This document shows, piece by piece, positions 30,480-40,490 of a stretch of DNA of 64,000 bases. The stretch is taken from assembly GCF_004799035.1 (NCBI RefSeq), contig NZ_MWIO01000030.1, forward strand, positions 149,916-213,915, given 5' to 3'. Positions within the stretch are counted from its first letter, which is position 1, and the number at the start of each line of letters is the position of its first letter. Made by a program: the position numbers and the translations under genes. The DNA is from Rhodanobacter lindaniclasticus. GTDB taxonomy: Bacteria; Pseudomonadota; Gammaproteobacteria; Xanthomonadales; Rhodanobacteraceae. The notes under the pieces were generated by a model. The model made no database searches, was not told the DNA's origin, and saw only the letters and a list, made by a program, of their open reading frames with translations.

Positions 30480-31415
30480 TCAGCCGGGCACACCCAGCGC
30501 GCGTCGCACCATCGCGGCAAAGCGGACGTGGTCGACCTCCAGCACGATGTTCGCCTGTGCCGGCCGCCCCAGCCGCGCCGCCCAGTCGACCACGGTGGCA
30601 CCGCGGGTCAGGCGGCCGTCCAGCTCCACCGCCACGGCGCGACGTTCGCTGCGGGTGACGATGGCCGGATCGAGCGCGACCGCCATGGCCAATGCATCAG
30701 CCGCCACCAACCCGCCGCGCTCGTGCTCGGCATTGTAACGGCGCGCGGTGGACGCGATCCTGGCGAAGAACGCCGCATGCTGGTCGCCGGCGGCCAGCCA
30801 GCGATCGAATTCCGCGTTGTCGAAGGCGTGGCGCAGGGTCGCCTCCCAATCCACCAGGTCGAACGAGGGAAACGCCTCGAACACGACGTGCGCTGCCTCG
30901 GGGTCGAACCCGATGTTGAACTCGGCCGGCACCTTGCCGGTATTGCCGTGGCCGGTCACCGCGCCGCCCATGACCACCAGTCGCTTGACCCGCTGCGGCA
31001 GATCCGGATCGAGCCGCAATGCCAGCGCCAGATTGGTCAGCGGCGCCAGCGCCACCAGGGTCAGCTCGCCGGGACGCTCGCGGGTCAGCCGCAGCAGCGC
31101 CAGCGCGGCGGACTCGGCGGCGACCTTGGCGGCAGGCTCGGCAAAGCCGATGTCGCCGAAACCGTCGCGCCCGTGCACGAACGCGGCATCTTCCTCCGGC
31201 GCACGCACCAGCGGCATGGCGCAACCGGCGAACACCGGCGTGCCTAGGCCGAGCAGGTCGACCAAGGTGCGCGCGTTACGCACGGTGTGGTGCAGGCCCA
31301 CGTTGCCGGCGGCAATGCTCAGGCCGGCGATGTCGGCATGCGCGGCCGCCATCAGGATGGCGAGGGCGTCGTCGACGCCGGGGTCGGTGTCGATCAGGAG
31401 TTGCGGCTTGGTCAT
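30480..31415 (-). CDS. Nucleoside hydrolase (inosine-uridine preferring type)
   Basis: A 311-aa enzyme cleaving the N-glycosidic bond of ribonucleosides for base salvage. The calcium-binding N-terminal signature [15 protein letters not shown] is intact. [20 protein letters not shown] and [13 protein letters not shown] form the ribose and metal site, and [13 protein letters not shown] supplies the C-terminal ligand. I start at ATG 31415 ([11 protein letters not shown]), which has AGGAA upstream, rather than the open frame to 31442. It lies downstream of recG on the same strand with a 70-base gap. Confidence 0.92.
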   Translation of the reverse strand: MTKPQLLIDTDPGVDDALAILMAAAHADIAGLSIAAGNVGLHHTVRNARTLVDLLGLGTPVFAGCAMPLVRAPEEDAAFVHGRDGFGDIGFAEPAAKVAAESAALALLRLTRERPGELTLVALAPLTNLALALRLDPDLPQRVKRLVVMGGAVTGHGNTGKVPAEFNIGFDPEAAHVVFEAFPSFDLVDWEATLRHAFDNAEFDRWLAAGDQHAAFFARIASTARRYNAEHERGGLVAADALAMAVALDPAIVTRSERRAVAVELDGRLTRGATVVDWAARLGRPAQANIVLEVDHVRFAAMVRRALGVPG

Positions 31416-31485
31416 GTGCGAGGGATTCCTGTGCAGCCGCACAGTTTATGGGATGCGGCAGCGAGGATCGACTCCCGAGCGCCGC

Positions 31486-33600
31486 TCACGCGTCCGCGAA
31501 CCGCGCGGCGCCGCCGATCCAGCGTTCGATCAGCCGGCCAGTCCGGTCCGGGAACTCCGCCAGCATCCGTTCACCGACCGCCTGCACCGCGGGCAGCAGA
31601 TGGGCATCGCGGGCAAGGTCGGCGATGCGGAAGGCCAGCTGCCCGGTCTGGCGGGTGCCCAGCACCTCGCCGGGGCCGCGCAGTTCGAGGTCCTTCTCGG
31701 CGATGCGGAAGCCGTCGCTGGTCTCGCGCATGACCTGCAGCCGCTCACGCGCGAGCTGGCCCAGCGGCGGCTGATACAGCAGCACGCAGTTGGAGGCCAC
31801 CGCGCCGCGGCCCACGCGACCGCGCAACTGGTGCAACTGCGCCAGCCCGAGCCGCTCGCTGTTCTCGATCACCATCAGGCTGGCGTTGGGCACGTCCACG
31901 CCGACCTCGATCACCGTGGTGGCCACCAGCACGGCCAGCTCGCCGGCCTTGAACGCGTCCATCGCCGCCTGCTTGTCCTTCGCCTTCATGCGGCCATGGA
32001 TCAGGCCCACCACGGCGCCAGCGAGCGCCGCGGACAGCTCGGCATGGGCAACCTCGGCGGCCTGCGCGCGCAGCTGCTCGGACTCCTCGATCAGGGTGCA
32101 CACCCAGTACACCTGTCGCCCTTCGGCGCAGGCCGCGCGGATGCGCTCGATCACTTCGGCCCGCCGCGCGTTGGACACCGCGATGGTCTGCACCGGCGTG
32201 CGCCCGGGCGGCAGCTCGTCGATCGAGGAGACATCGAGATCGGCATACGCGCTCATCGCCAGCGTGCGCGGGATCGGCGTGGCGGTGAGCACCAGCTGAT
32301 GCGGCACCAGGCGATCCTGGTGTCCCTTCTCGTGCAGCGCCAGCCGCTGCTGCACGCCAAAGCGATGCTGCTCGTCGACGATCACCAGGCCCAGCCGCGC
32401 GAACGCCACGCCCTCCTGCATCAGCGCATGCGTGCCGATCACCACCGCCGCGCCATCGGCCACGCGGGCCAGCGCCTCCCGGCGTGCCTTGCCGGTGACC
32501 TTGCCGGCCAGCCACGCCACCTCGATGCCGAGCGGTTCCAGCCACTGGCGGAAATTGCGCAGGTGCTGTTCGGCGAGCAATTCGGTCGGTGCCATCAGCG
32601 CGGTCTGGTAGCCCGCCTGCACCGCCGCCAACGCCGCCAGCGCCGCCACCACGGTCTTGCCACTGCCGACATCGCCCTGCACCAGGCGCAACATCGGTTG
32701 GGCCTGTGCCAAGTCGTGCGCCACTTCCTCGCTCACGCGCTGCTGGGCGGCGGTCAGGCGGAACGGCAAGGTGCGCAGCAGGCGCCGATGCAACTGCCGC
32801 GGCGCACCCAGCATCGGCGCGCGGCGTTGCCGTACCACGGCGCGCAGGCGCCTGAGGCTCAGGTGCTGGGTCAGCAATTCCTCGAAGGCCAGCCGCTGCT
32901 GGGCCGGGTGCCGGCCCAGCAACAACTGGCCCAGGTGCGCGTCCGGCGGTGGCCGGTGCACGTAGAGCAGCGCGTCGCGCAGCGAGGTCAGGCCGTGCGC
33001 ACTGCACAAGGCCGGCGGGATCAGCTCCAGCTGCGCGGCCGGCGGCAGCAGGGCCAGTGCCTTGCCGATCACCGCAGCCAGGCGCTTCTGGCCCAGGCCT
33101 TCGGTGGTGGGGTACACCGGGCTGAGTTGCTCATCGACCACCGAGGCCTCGCCGCCGCCCAGACGCTGGTAGCTCGGGTGCACCATCTCCAGCCCCTGCG
33201 CGGCATGGCGCACCTCGCCGTAGCAGAGCAGCCGCGTGCCCGGCACCAGTTGTTCGGCCTGCGCGCGATTGAAATGGAAGAAGCGCAGCAACAGGGTCTG
33301 CGCGCTGGCGTCGCCGATCGCCACCTTCAGTTGCGGCCGATAGCGGAAGCCGCGCTCGACCGCCTCGACCACGCCTTCGACCTGTGCGCGTTCGCCGGCG
33401 CGCAGGTCCGCGATCGCGGTGATGCGCGTCTTGTCCTCGTAGCGCAACGGCAGGTGGAACCACAGATCCTGCACCCGCGTGAGGCCAAGCCTGCCCAGCG
33501 ACGCGGCCAGTGCCGGCCCCACACCGGGCAGCGTGGTGACCGGCGCGGTGCCGGGGTCGGCAATGGTGGGTGGAGCGGAACGAGCGTTGCGCGTGGCCAT
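31486..33600 (-). CDS. recG: ATP-dependent DNA helicase RecG
   Basis: A roughly 704-aa branch-migration helicase that reverses stalled forks and processes Holliday junctions. An N-terminal wedge/OB domain precedes the SF2 core: Walker A QGDVGSGKTVVAALAAL, the DExH-type box IVDEQHRFGVQQR, VLTATPIPRTLAMSAYADLD, then VATTVIEVGVDVPNASLMV and QLRGRVGRGAVASNCVLLY. The C-terminal TRG region is present. The ATG at 33600 (MATRNARS) or at 33609 is possible. It sits last in the rpoZ-spoT-ridA-recG gene run. Confidence 0.96.
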   Translation of the reverse strand: MATRNARSAPPTIADPGTAPVTTLPGVGPALAASLGRLGLTRVQDLWFHLPLRYEDKTRITAIADLRAGERAQVEGVVEAVERGFRYRPQLKVAIGDASAQTLLLRFFHFNRAQAEQLVPGTRLLCYGEVRHAAQGLEMVHPSYQRLGGGEASVVDEQLSPVYPTTEGLGQKRLAAVIGKALALLPPAAQLELIPPALCSAHGLTSLRDALLYVHRPPPDAHLGQLLLGRHPAQQRLAFEELLTQHLSLRRLRAVVRQRRAPMLGAPRQLHRRLLRTLPFRLTAAQQRVSEEVAHDLAQAQPMLRLVQGDVGSGKTVVAALAALAAVQAGYQTALMAPTELLAEQHLRNFRQWLEPLGIEVAWLAGKVTGKARREALARVADGAAVVIGTHALMQEGVAFARLGLVIVDEQHRFGVQQRLALHEKGHQDRLVPHQLVLTATPIPRTLAMSAYADLDVSSIDELPPGRTPVQTIAVSNARRAEVIERIRAACAEGRQVYWVCTLIEESEQLRAQAAEVAHAELSAALAGAVVGLIHGRMKAKDKQAAMDAFKAGELAVLVATTVIEVGVDVPNASLMVIENSERLGLAQLHQLRGRVGRGAVASNCVLLYQPPLGQLARERLQVMRETSDGFRIAEKDLELRGPGEVLGTRQTGQLAFRIADLARDAHLLPAVQAVGERMLAEFPDRTGRLIERWIGGAARFADA

Positions 33601-33681
33601 GAGGCCCAAGCCTAACCGAGCATTCCCGTCAGTCGCGAGGACGGTGCCGGCGCGCGTTGTCGGCCGCGGCCGCGGCGCGCA

Positions 33682-34065
33682 TCAGTCGAGCACCATGATC
33701 GCGTCGACTTCCACCTGCGCCGCCTTCGGCAACGCGGACACCTCGATGGTCGAGCGCGCCGGATACGGCTGCTTGAAGTATTCGGCCATCACCGCGTTGA
33801 CCGCGGCGAAGTTGGCCAGGTCGGTGACGTAGATGCCCACGCGCACGATCTGCGTCAGCGAGCCGCCGGCGGCCTGCGCCACGGCGGCGAGGTTGTCGAA
33901 CACGCGGCGCGTCTGCGCGCTGATGTCGCCGTCGACCAGGTTGCCGGTGGCCGGATCCAGCGGAATCTGGCCGGAGAAATAGACGGTGCTGCCGGCGCGC
34001 ACGGCCTGCGAATACGGGCCGATGGCGGCGGGAGCCTGCTCGGTGGCGATGATGCTGCGGGACAT
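33682..34065 (-). CDS. ridA: RidA family enamine/imine deaminase
   Basis: A 127-aa trimeric enzyme that hydrolyses reactive 2-aminoacrylate and related imines made by PLP enzymes. Signatures are [31 protein letters not shown], the active-site arginine segment [20 protein letters not shown] and [20 protein letters not shown]. The ATG at 34065 matches the family N-terminus ([19 protein letters not shown]); the frame runs open upstream without a good site. It lies about 95 bases after spoT in the same direction. Confidence 0.96.
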   Translation of the reverse strand: MSRSIIATEQAPAAIGPYSQAVRAGSTVYFSGQIPLDPATGNLVDGDISAQTRRVFDNLAAVAQAAGGSLTQIVRVGIYVTDLANFAAVNAVMAEYFKQPYPARSTIEVSALPKAAQVEVDAIMVLD

Positions 34066-34159
34066 GGATGCTTCTCGGATTCGTGAGTCGGGATCCGGCA
34101 AGACTATCGCCGGGCCGGAGGAAAGCAACCATCGTTCCTGTCGGAGCCCCTCACCGGCC

Positions 34160-36328
34160 CTACAGGGGATACCGCCGCACCGCGCTGACCACACCGGTGC
34201 GACGCACGCGGCGGATCACGTCGGCCAGGTGCTTGCGGCTCTTCACTTCCATCGAGAACAGCAGCGTGGCCGCCGAGGCGTCGCGTTCGACGTACTCTAC
34301 GTTCTCGATGTTGGAATCGGCCGCGGCGATCGCCGCGGCCACGGTGGCAAGCACGCCCGGCCGGTTGATCACCTCGATGTGCAACTGCGCGCGGTAGTCG
34401 CCCTTGACGTCGCGATCCCACTCGATCGCCACCAGGCGTTCCGGCGAGCGGCGCAGCTCGGCCACGTTGGGGCACTCCACGCGGTGCACCACGATGCCCT
34501 TGCCGGAAGACAGGTAGCCGATGATGTCGTCGCCCGGCAGCGGATGGCAGCAGTTGGCGAAACTGAGCACGCCACGCTCGCCGCCGCTGATGCGGATCTT
34601 CTCCTGCGCCAGCGCCACGCCCGCCTTCGAGCCGGCGGCCTTCTTCCAGCGCGAGCCCAGCAACTGGCGCGCGACCACGTCGGGCATGCGGTTGCCCAGC
34701 GCGATATCGGACAGCAGCTCCTCCAGCCGCTTCAGCTTGGAGGTCTTCAGGAAGCGGTCCAGCGTGGTCGGTGCGATCGCATCGAGACTGCTGCCCAGCG
34801 CATCCAGTGCGCGATCGAGCATGCGGTGGCCGAAATCCACGGCATCCTCGTGCTGCAGGTGTTTCAGGTACTGGCGGATCGCGGTGCGCGCCTTGCCGGT
34901 GACCACCACCTCCAGCCACGCCGGATTGGGCGCCGCCGAGGGCGCGGTGATGATTTCCACCAACTGGCCCGATTCGAGCCGGCTGCGCAGCGGGGTGAGC
35001 TTCTTGTCGACGCGCGCGGCTACTGCATGGTCGCCCACGTCGGTATGCACCGCATAGGCGAAATCCAGCGCGGTGGCATGGCGCGGCAGCGAGAGGATGT
35101 CGCCGCGGGGGGTGAACAAATAGACCTCGTCGGGGAACAGGTCGATCTTGACGTTCTCGATGAACTCCGAGGAGGACACCGTGTTCGCCGAGCTGTCGAC
35201 CATCGACGCCAGCCATTCGCGGGCGCGCACCTGGGCACTGTTGGCCGGGCCCGAATCGGTCTTGTAGGCCCAGTGCGCCGCCACGCCGCGTTCGGCCACG
35301 GAATCCATTTCCGCGGTGCGGATCTGCACCTCGATCGGCGCGCCGAACGGCCCGAGCAGCACCGTGTGCAGCGACTGGTAGCCGTTCGCCTTGGGGATCG
35401 CGATGAAATCCTTGAAGCGGCGGTCCACCGGCTTGTACAGCGCGTGCACCGCACCCAGCGCGACATAGCAACTGGTGGCGCTGTCGACCACCACGCGGAA
35501 ACCGTACACGTCCATCAACTGCGCGAACGTCTTGTGCTCGTTGCGCATCTTCGAATAGATGCTCCACGGTGACTTGATCCGGCCGACCACGTGGGCGCTC
35601 AGGTGTTCGGACGCCAGCTGCGTGGTGAGCGCGGCCTCGATCTTGCTCATCACCTCGCGGCGATTGCCCAGCGCGGCGCGGATGCGCTCGCTGATGACCC
35701 GGTAGCGATCGGGGTACAGCGCGCGGAAGCCCAGGTCCTGCAGCTCCGCCTTGAACTTGTTCATGCCCAGGCGCTGCGCGATCGGGGCGAAGATCTCCAG
35801 CGTCTCGCGCGCGATGCGGCGGCGCGAGCCCTGATCCTTGGCGCCCAGCGTGCGCATGTTGTGCAGCCGGTCGGCCAGCTTGATCAGGATCACGCGGATG
35901 TCGCGCGCCATCGCCAGCAGCATCTTGCGGAAGCTTTCCGCATCGGCTTCCTGGCGCGTGCCGAAGCGCATCTTGTCCAGCTTGGTGACGCCGTCCACCA
36001 GCTCGGCCACCACTTCACCGAACTCGCCGGCCAGCGCCTCGCGGCTCAGTTCGGTGTCCTCAAGCGTGTCGTGCAGGATCGCCGCGATGATCGTCTCGGC
36101 GTCCAGCCCCAGCTCGGCCAGGATGCTGGCCACCGCCACCGGATGGGTGATGTACGGTTCGCCGCTCTTGCGTTCCTGCCCGGCATGCGCCTGCGCGCCG
36201 ACGGCGTACGCACGCAACACCTGGGTGACCTGCGCCGGAGGCAGGTAGGCGATGCGCTCTTTCAGCGCCAGCACATAGGGTGGCCAGGCGGCCGGATCGA
36301 CCGGGGCCGGGGGAGCGGTCGCCGGCAT
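34160..36328 (-). CDS. spoT: Bifunctional (p)ppGpp synthetase/hydrolase SpoT
   Basis: A 722-aa RelA/SpoT homologue. HD hydrolase domain (about 45-200) with [20 protein letters not shown] and [14 protein letters not shown]; synthetase domain (about 235-375) with [20 protein letters not shown] and [23 protein letters not shown] domain ([20 protein letters not shown]); and a C-terminal ACT domain ([20 protein letters not shown]). The intact HD motif indicates hydrolase activity as well as synthesis, controlling the stringent response. It follows rpoZ after a gap of about 120 bases. Confidence 0.96.
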   Translation of the reverse strand: MPATAPPAPVDPAAWPPYVLALKERIAYLPPAQVTQVLRAYAVGAQAHAGQERKSGEPYITHPVAVASILAELGLDAETIIAAILHDTLEDTELSREALAGEFGEVVAELVDGVTKLDKMRFGTRQEADAESFRKMLLAMARDIRVILIKLADRLHNMRTLGAKDQGSRRRIARETLEIFAPIAQRLGMNKFKAELQDLGFRALYPDRYRVISERIRAALGNRREVMSKIEAALTTQLASEHLSAHVVGRIKSPWSIYSKMRNEHKTFAQLMDVYGFRVVVDSATSCYVALGAVHALYKPVDRRFKDFIAIPKANGYQSLHTVLLGPFGAPIEVQIRTAEMDSVAERGVAAHWAYKTDSGPANSAQVRAREWLASMVDSSANTVSSSEFIENVKIDLFPDEVYLFTPRGDILSLPRHATALDFAYAVHTDVGDHAVAARVDKKLTPLRSRLESGQLVEIITAPSAAPNPAWLEVVVTGKARTAIRQYLKHLQHEDAVDFGHRMLDRALDALGSSLDAIAPTTLDRFLKTSKLKRLEELLSDIALGNRMPDVVARQLLGSRWKKAAGSKAGVALAQEKIRISGGERGVLSFANCCHPLPGDDIIGYLSSGKGIVVHRVECPNVAELRRSPERLVAIEWDRDVKGDYRAQLHIEVINRPGVLATVAAAIAAADSNIENVEYVERDASAATLLFSMEVKSRKHLADVIRRVRRTGVVSAVRRYPL

Positions 36329-36449
36329 CGGTGCCTGGCGCCGGGTCAGGCGCCCACCCCGGAAACGAGGTGCCCCGAGATTGCCGGGCGCGCGCGCATG
36401 CTCATGCCTTGGCAGGCATGATCGCGGCAGCGCCGGCAGTCATCGCTCA

Positions 36450-36740
36450 TCAGTCGTCGCCACCCTTGGAGAGATCATCGTCGACTTCCGCGGCGGCCCA
36501 TTCCAGCGCCTCGCGTTCGGCACGCTCGCGCTCGGCCTTGTCGATCTGGTCGATCGTGGCCTGGTCGATGCGACGGGCGGCAATCTCGCGCAGCGCGAGC
36601 ACGGTGGGCTTGTCATGGTCGGGGTTGACCGCCGGTTCGGCACCCTTCTCGAGCTGTCGCGCGCGCTTGGTCGCCATCAGAACCAGCTCGAAACGGTTGT
36701 CGACCACCTCGAGGCAGTCCTCCACGGTAATGCGTGCCAT
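36450..36740 (-). CDS. rpoZ: RNA polymerase omega subunit
   Basis: A 96-aa omega subunit. It starts [20 protein letters not shown], then [13 protein letters not shown] and [13 protein letters not shown], all family-typical. The ATG at 36740 has GAAGGATTTCAC upstream; the frame is open further 5' but that part is noncoding. Omega helps beta-prime fold and, with DksA, forms a ppGpp site, which suits its position ahead of spoT. In many relatives gmk lies directly upstream; here the mla genes intervene. Confidence 0.96.
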   Translation of the reverse strand: MARITVEDCLEVVDNRFELVLMATKRARQLEKGAEPAVNPDHDKPTVLALREIAARRIDQATIDQIDKAERERAEREALEWAAAEVDDDLSKGGDD

Positions 36741-36894
36741 GTGAAATCCTTCGGAGAATAGTGACTTATACGGTCGATCAGTGTAGCCAGCAGGCGCTTT
36801 GCTGGCAATGCGGCCGGCGCGTATCATGGCGGGCTGGCCGCGGACGGGCGTATCCGCGAAAGCGACCCGAAAGCCGTGCAAGATATAAAACCAG

Positions 36895-36912
36895 ACAGTA
36901 CACTTATACTGT
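36895..36912. promoter_or_regulatory. Perfect inverted repeat between rpoZ and mlaA
   Basis: ACAGTA, six bases, TACTGT: a perfect palindrome 25 bases before the mlaA ATG. A TATACT box (36905-36910) overlaps its right arm, so a protein bound here could block that promoter. The shape recalls Xanthomonadales LexA-type or GntR-type operators, but no regulator can be assigned. Confidence 0.4.
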
Positions 36913-36937
36913 CCCCGACGCGAATCCCTAGCCCCCG

Positions 36938-37765
36938 ATGCCCTTATTGCCTCGATCCCTCGCCATGAGTCGCTGGTTGACCGTGGCCGCACTCGCCTTG
37001 CTGGCAGGTTGCGCCATCGCCAAGCCGCGCACCGACGACCCGCTGGAGAAGTTCAATCGCGGGGCGTACCAGTTCAACACCGCGGTGGACGAAGTGGCCA
37101 TACGGCCGGTGGCGCTGGTCTACCGCAAGGTCACCAATCCGCCGGTGCGGCGTTCGTTCAGCGACTTTTTCACCAACATCCGCACACCGGTCACGGTCGC
37201 CAACGACTTGTTGCAGGCGCGGCCCAAGCAGGCCCTGCAGAGCACCGCCCGTTTCCTGGTCAATCTCACCCTGGGCATCGGCGGTTTCTTCGACCCGGCC
37301 AGCCAGTTGGGGCTGCCGATCGAGGACAACGACTTCGGCATCACGCTGGCGCGCTGGGGCGCGCCGGAAGGCGATTTCCTGATGCTGCCGCTGTTCGGTC
37401 CCAGCACCGCGCGCGACATGTGGCGGATGCCGGTGGACAGCTATTTCTTCGACCCGTTGAGCCTGTACGCCGCCAACCATCACTACAACGGCCTGCAGTA
37501 CGCGCCGCAGGCGATGTACCTGATCACGCTGCGCTCGCGCGCGATCGACGCGGAGAGTTTCCTGCAATCGGCCTACGACCCGTACGTGTTCATCCGCGAC
37601 GCCTACCGGCAACAGCGCCTGTACAAGCTTTACGACGGCAACCCGCCGGCAGCGCTGATCGAACGGATGCAGGGACTGGATACGCCGGGCTTCGACCCGG
37701 ACGAGCTGCTGGAGCAGCAGCACGACTGGGAAAAGGGCCACGCCAAGCAGGGTAGCCAGGACTGA
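36938..37765 (+). CDS. mlaA: Outer-membrane phospholipid asymmetry lipoprotein MlaA (VacJ)
   Basis: A 275-aa lipoprotein of the Mla system, which removes mislocalised phospholipids from the outer leaflet of the outer membrane. The lipobox is ALLAGC (Cys at about residue 25). Family signatures are [54 protein letters not shown] and [21 protein letters not shown] second start at 36965 ([10 protein letters not shown]) would give a shorter signal peptide. It is transcribed toward mlaB, converging with the rest of the Mla genes rather than standing in their operon. Confidence 0.95.
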   Translation: MPLLPRSLAMSRWLTVAALALLAGCAIAKPRTDDPLEKFNRGAYQFNTAVDEVAIRPVALVYRKVTNPPVRRSFSDFFTNIRTPVTVANDLLQARPKQALQSTARFLVNLTLGIGGFFDPASQLGLPIEDNDFGITLARWGAPEGDFLMLPLFGPSTARDMWRMPVDSYFFDPLSLYAANHHYNGLQYAPQAMYLITLRSRAIDAESFLQSAYDPYVFIRDAYRQQRLYKLYDGNPPAALIERMQGLDTPGFDPDELLEQQHDWEKGHAKQGSQD

Positions 37766-37786
37766 GTCCCGGCCGCGGCGCCCGGC

Positions 37787-38086
37787 TCACGCCAGCAGCG
37801 TATCGACCTCGCAGACCTGGGCCAGCGCCCGCATGCCGGCCGGCATGCCGACCACCCGCAGCGTTCGGCCGTGCCCGTTCGCCTCGGCGACGGCGGCCAG
37901 CACGCAGGCCAAGCCGGCACTGTCGCTGTGGCTGACACCTGCCAGGTCCAGCTCCGCCACCCCGTCATCGAGTGCCGCGCGCAGCGCCGCCAGCGCCGCG
38001 GCGGCGGTGTCGAAATCCAGCACGCCATGCACCGCCAGGGTGGATGGCGTCACGGTCTCCAGGCGAAAACCGGTGGACGTGTTCAC
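37787..38086 (-). CDS. mlaB: MlaB-type STAS domain protein
   Basis: A 99-aa cytosolic STAS domain protein (about residues 15-95; VAELDLAGVSHSDSAGLACV carries the conserved DSAGL turn). In E. coli MlaB binds the MlaF ATPase and stabilises the MlaFEDB transporter. The position as last gene of mlaFEDCB supports the call. It overlaps mlaC by 4 bases. Confidence 0.88.
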   Translation of the reverse strand: MNTSTGFRLETVTPSTLAVHGVLDFDTAAAALAALRAALDDGVAELDLAGVSHSDSAGLACVLAAVAEANGHGRTLRVVGMPAGMRALAQVCEVDTLLA

Positions 38087-38763
38087 TGGCTGTCCTTGCC
38101 GTCCTTGTCCATGGTCTCCAGCGCCTTCTCGCCCTGGGTTTCCAGGTTGGTGATCAACTGCTCGATGCCGACCTTGCGGATCTCGGCGTCCACCTGATTG
38201 CGGTAATTGGTCACGTAGGAGATGCCTTCGATGATCACGTCGTACGCCTTCCAGTCGCCGCTGCGGCTCTTGCGGAATGCGTAGTCGATCGACACCAGCT
38301 TGCCGTCATCCAGCACCACCTGGGTGCGCACCACGGTGCGCTTGTCGTTGAGGTCGCCGTTGAACGGCAGCACCTTGACCTTGCCGCGGGTGTAGTTGAG
38401 CAGGCCCTCGGCATAGCGATGGGTGATCGAGTTGTAGAACGCCTTGGCGAAGCGGTCCCGCTGTGCAGGGGTGGCCTCGCGAGCATGCCGGCCGAGCACC
38501 AGGATCGAGGCGTAGTCGATGTCGAAGTGCGGCAGGAACACGTCGTCGATGATGGCGATCAGTTTTTCCTTGTCGCGCTTGAGCTCGTCGCGGTGGCCCT
38601 CGATCGCGGTGGCCAGCTGATCGGCGATGCTCTGCACGATCTGCACCGGGGCCTGCTGGACGGCCGCCGGCGCGGCGGCCGCGGCGGCATCCTGGGCAAA
38701 CGCCGGGGCGCCGACCACGGTGGCAAACGCAAGGGCGGTGGCAAGGGCCAGTCTGCGCAGCAT
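38083..38763 (-). CDS. mlaC: Periplasmic phospholipid-binding protein MlaC
   Basis: A 226-aa protein; signal peptide residues 1-23 (ending APAFAQ), then the MlaC fold (VQIVQSIADQLATAIEGHRD, PHFDIDYASILVLGRHAREA, RNQVDAEIRKVGIEQLITNL). It shuttles phospholipids between MlaA and the MCE ring of MlaD. The start at 38763 has a near-perfect AAGGAG seven bases upstream. A 61-base gap separates it from mlaD. Confidence 0.94.
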   Translation of the reverse strand: MLRRLALATALAFATVVGAPAFAQDAAAAAAPAAVQQAPVQIVQSIADQLATAIEGHRDELKRDKEKLIAIIDDVFLPHFDIDYASILVLGRHAREATPAQRDRFAKAFYNSITHRYAEGLLNYTRGKVKVLPFNGDLNDKRTVVRTQVVLDDGKLVSIDYAFRKSRSGDWKAYDVIIEGISYVTNYRNQVDAEIRKVGIEQLITNLETQGEKALETMDKDGKDSQ

Positions 38764-38824
38764 GAAATTACTCCTTGGGGCATGGACGGCGGCAGAGGCC
38801 GCCGACGGGGATTCGATGGGGGTT

Positions 38825-39679
38825 CTACTGCTTGCCGCTGCCGGCGTCCTTCTTGTCACTGGGCGAACCATTGACCAGGAACTTGCCGATCAGATCCTCC
38901 AGCTGCATCGCGGACTGGGTCAGGATCATCTCGTCGCCGTTCTTGAGCACATCGGGCGAGCCGCCCGGCTGGATCGCAACATACTGGCTGCCGATCAAAC
39001 CGCTGGTGAACACCGCGGCGGCCGAATCGTCGGGAATCTGGTCGTAGCGCTTGTCGATCGCCAGGATGACCTCGGCATTGAGCTTGGTCGGGTCGGCGCG
39101 CACCGATTGCACGCTGCCGATCACCACGCCGGCCATCTTCACCGGCGCGCCCGCCGACAAGGCGCCCACGTTGGTGAAATCGGCCTTGACCGTGTAGCTG
39201 CCGCCGATGTTGTCGACCACGCCGCCGGCGCCGAAGAACTTGCCGAGCATCTCCTCCAGGGGCTGCGACGACTTGGTCCGCGCCAGCGTGCCGCCGGCGG
39301 CCACCATCTGTTTCGCGCTGCCGTAGTCGATGCCCACGTACTGGTCGCCGAGCAGGCCGCTGGTGAAGATCGTGGCCACCGAATCCTGCGGGATGTGGTC
39401 GTAGCGCTTGTCGATGGACAGCTTCACTTCGGCTGCATCGCGCCCCGGCGCCAGCGTGATCGACTGCACCTGGCCCACGCGCACACCGGCGATCTTCACC
39501 GGCGCGCGCTCCTTGAGCTGGCCGATGTTGGTGAACTGCGCGCTGACGTCGTAGCTGTCGCCCTGGCGCACGTTGTTGGCGACCGAACTGGTCTGCGTCG
39601 CCAGGTAGGCCAGCGCGGCGAAGCCCAGCACGATGAACAGGCCGGTGCCGACGGCGTAGGAACTTCTCGGTTGGCTCAC
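38825..39679 (-). CDS. mlaD: MlaD-like substrate-binding protein with two tandem MCE domains
   Basis: About 284 aa: TM helix (VGTGLFIVLGFAALAYLA) and then two complete MCE domains instead of one. Numbered from the upstream TTG (39703), copy 1 spans about 49-157 and copy 2 about 168-276, aligning without gaps at an offset of 119 residues (AQFTNIG/ADFTNVG, SIDKRYDHIPQDS/AIDKRYDQIPDDS, FTSGLLGDQYV/FTSGLIGSQYV). I prefer GTG at 39679 (VSQPRSSYAVG) because GAGGA lies seven bases upstream. E. coli MlaD has one MCE domain and forms a hexameric ring; here either stacked rings or fewer chains per ring are possible. Confidence 0.9.
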   Translation of the reverse strand: MSQPRSSYAVGTGLFIVLGFAALAYLATQTSSVANNVRQGDSYDVSAQFTNIGQLKERAPVKIAGVRVGQVQSITLAPGRDAAEVKLSIDKRYDHIPQDSVATIFTSGLLGDQYVGIDYGSAKQMVAAGGTLARTKSSQPLEEMLGKFFGAGGVVDNIGGSYTVKADFTNVGALSAGAPVKMAGVVIGSVQSVRADPTKLNAEVILAIDKRYDQIPDDSAAAVFTSGLIGSQYVAIQPGGSPDVLKNGDEMILTQSAMQLEDLIGKFLVNGSPSDKKDAGSGKQ

Positions 39680-39713
39680 GGCAGAATCCTCGGAAAACGA
39701 CAAGTCATGGCAG

Positions 39714-40490
39714 TCACATCAGGAACGCGGTAAGGACGAAGTCCAGCGCGAGGATGGCGATCGACGAGGCGACCACGGTGCGGGTGGTGGCGTAGGCCAC
39801 GCCCTCGCTGGTCGGCGGCGTGGTGAAGCCCTGGAACACCGCGATCAGCGACACCACCGCGCCGAACGCCAGGCTCTTCAGCAGCACGCCGTTGACGATG
39901 TCGGTGTGCACGTCGACCTGGGCGGTCATGTTCGACCAGAACGTGCCGTTGTCGATGCCCAGCCAGGTCACGCCGACCAGGTGGCCGCCGAAGATGGCCA
40001 TGGCGCAGAACACGCAGCACAGCAGCGGCATCGCGATCAGCCCGGCCAGGAAACGCGGCGTGGCCACGTAAGCGACCGGGTCCACCGCCATCATCTCCAT
40101 CGCCGAGATCTGGTCGGTGGCGCGCATCAGGCCGATCTCGGCGGTGACCGCGGTGCCGGCGCGACCGGCGAACAGCAGCGCGGTGACCACCGGGCCCAGC
40201 TCGCGGTACACCGACAGCGCCACCACCATGCCGCTGGCCGAGGTGCCGCCGAAGATCGACAGCACGTGGTACAGCTGCAGCATCAGCACCATGCCCACGA
40301 ACAGGCCGCAGACCATGATGATGGTCAGGCTCATGGCGCCGACGAACCACAGCTGGCGCGTGGTTTCGCGCAGGTAGCGGAAGCTGCGCGGCACCGCCGC
40401 CAGCAGCGTCAGCAGGAACAGGCCGCAAGCGCCGATCTGCGCCAGCGACTGGGTCACCACGTTGCGGGACTGCGGGGCACGTGCGTTCAT
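39714..40490 (-). CDS. mlaE: Mla ABC transporter permease MlaE
   Basis: A 258-aa permease with the MlaE signature region (VALSVYRELGPVVTALLFAG, RAGTAVTAEIGLMRATDQIS, AMEMMAVDPVAYVATPRFLA) and about five hydrophobic segments. With MlaF it moves phospholipids between inner membrane and the MCE ring. The ATG at 40490 overlaps the mlaF stop (ATGA); the frame is open to 40592, but that stretch lies inside mlaF. Confidence 0.95.
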   Translation of the reverse strand: MNARAPQSRNVVTQSLAQIGACGLFLLTLLAAVPRSFRYLRETTRQLWFVGAMSLTIIMVCGLFVGMVLMLQLYHVLSIFGGTSASGMVVALSVYRELGPVVTALLFAGRAGTAVTAEIGLMRATDQISAMEMMAVDPVAYVATPRFLAGLIAMPLLCCVFCAMAIFGGHLVGVTWLGIDNGTFWSNMTAQVDVHTDIVNGVLLKSLAFGAVVSLIAVFQGFTTPPTSEGVAYATTRTVVASSIAILALDFVLTAFLM

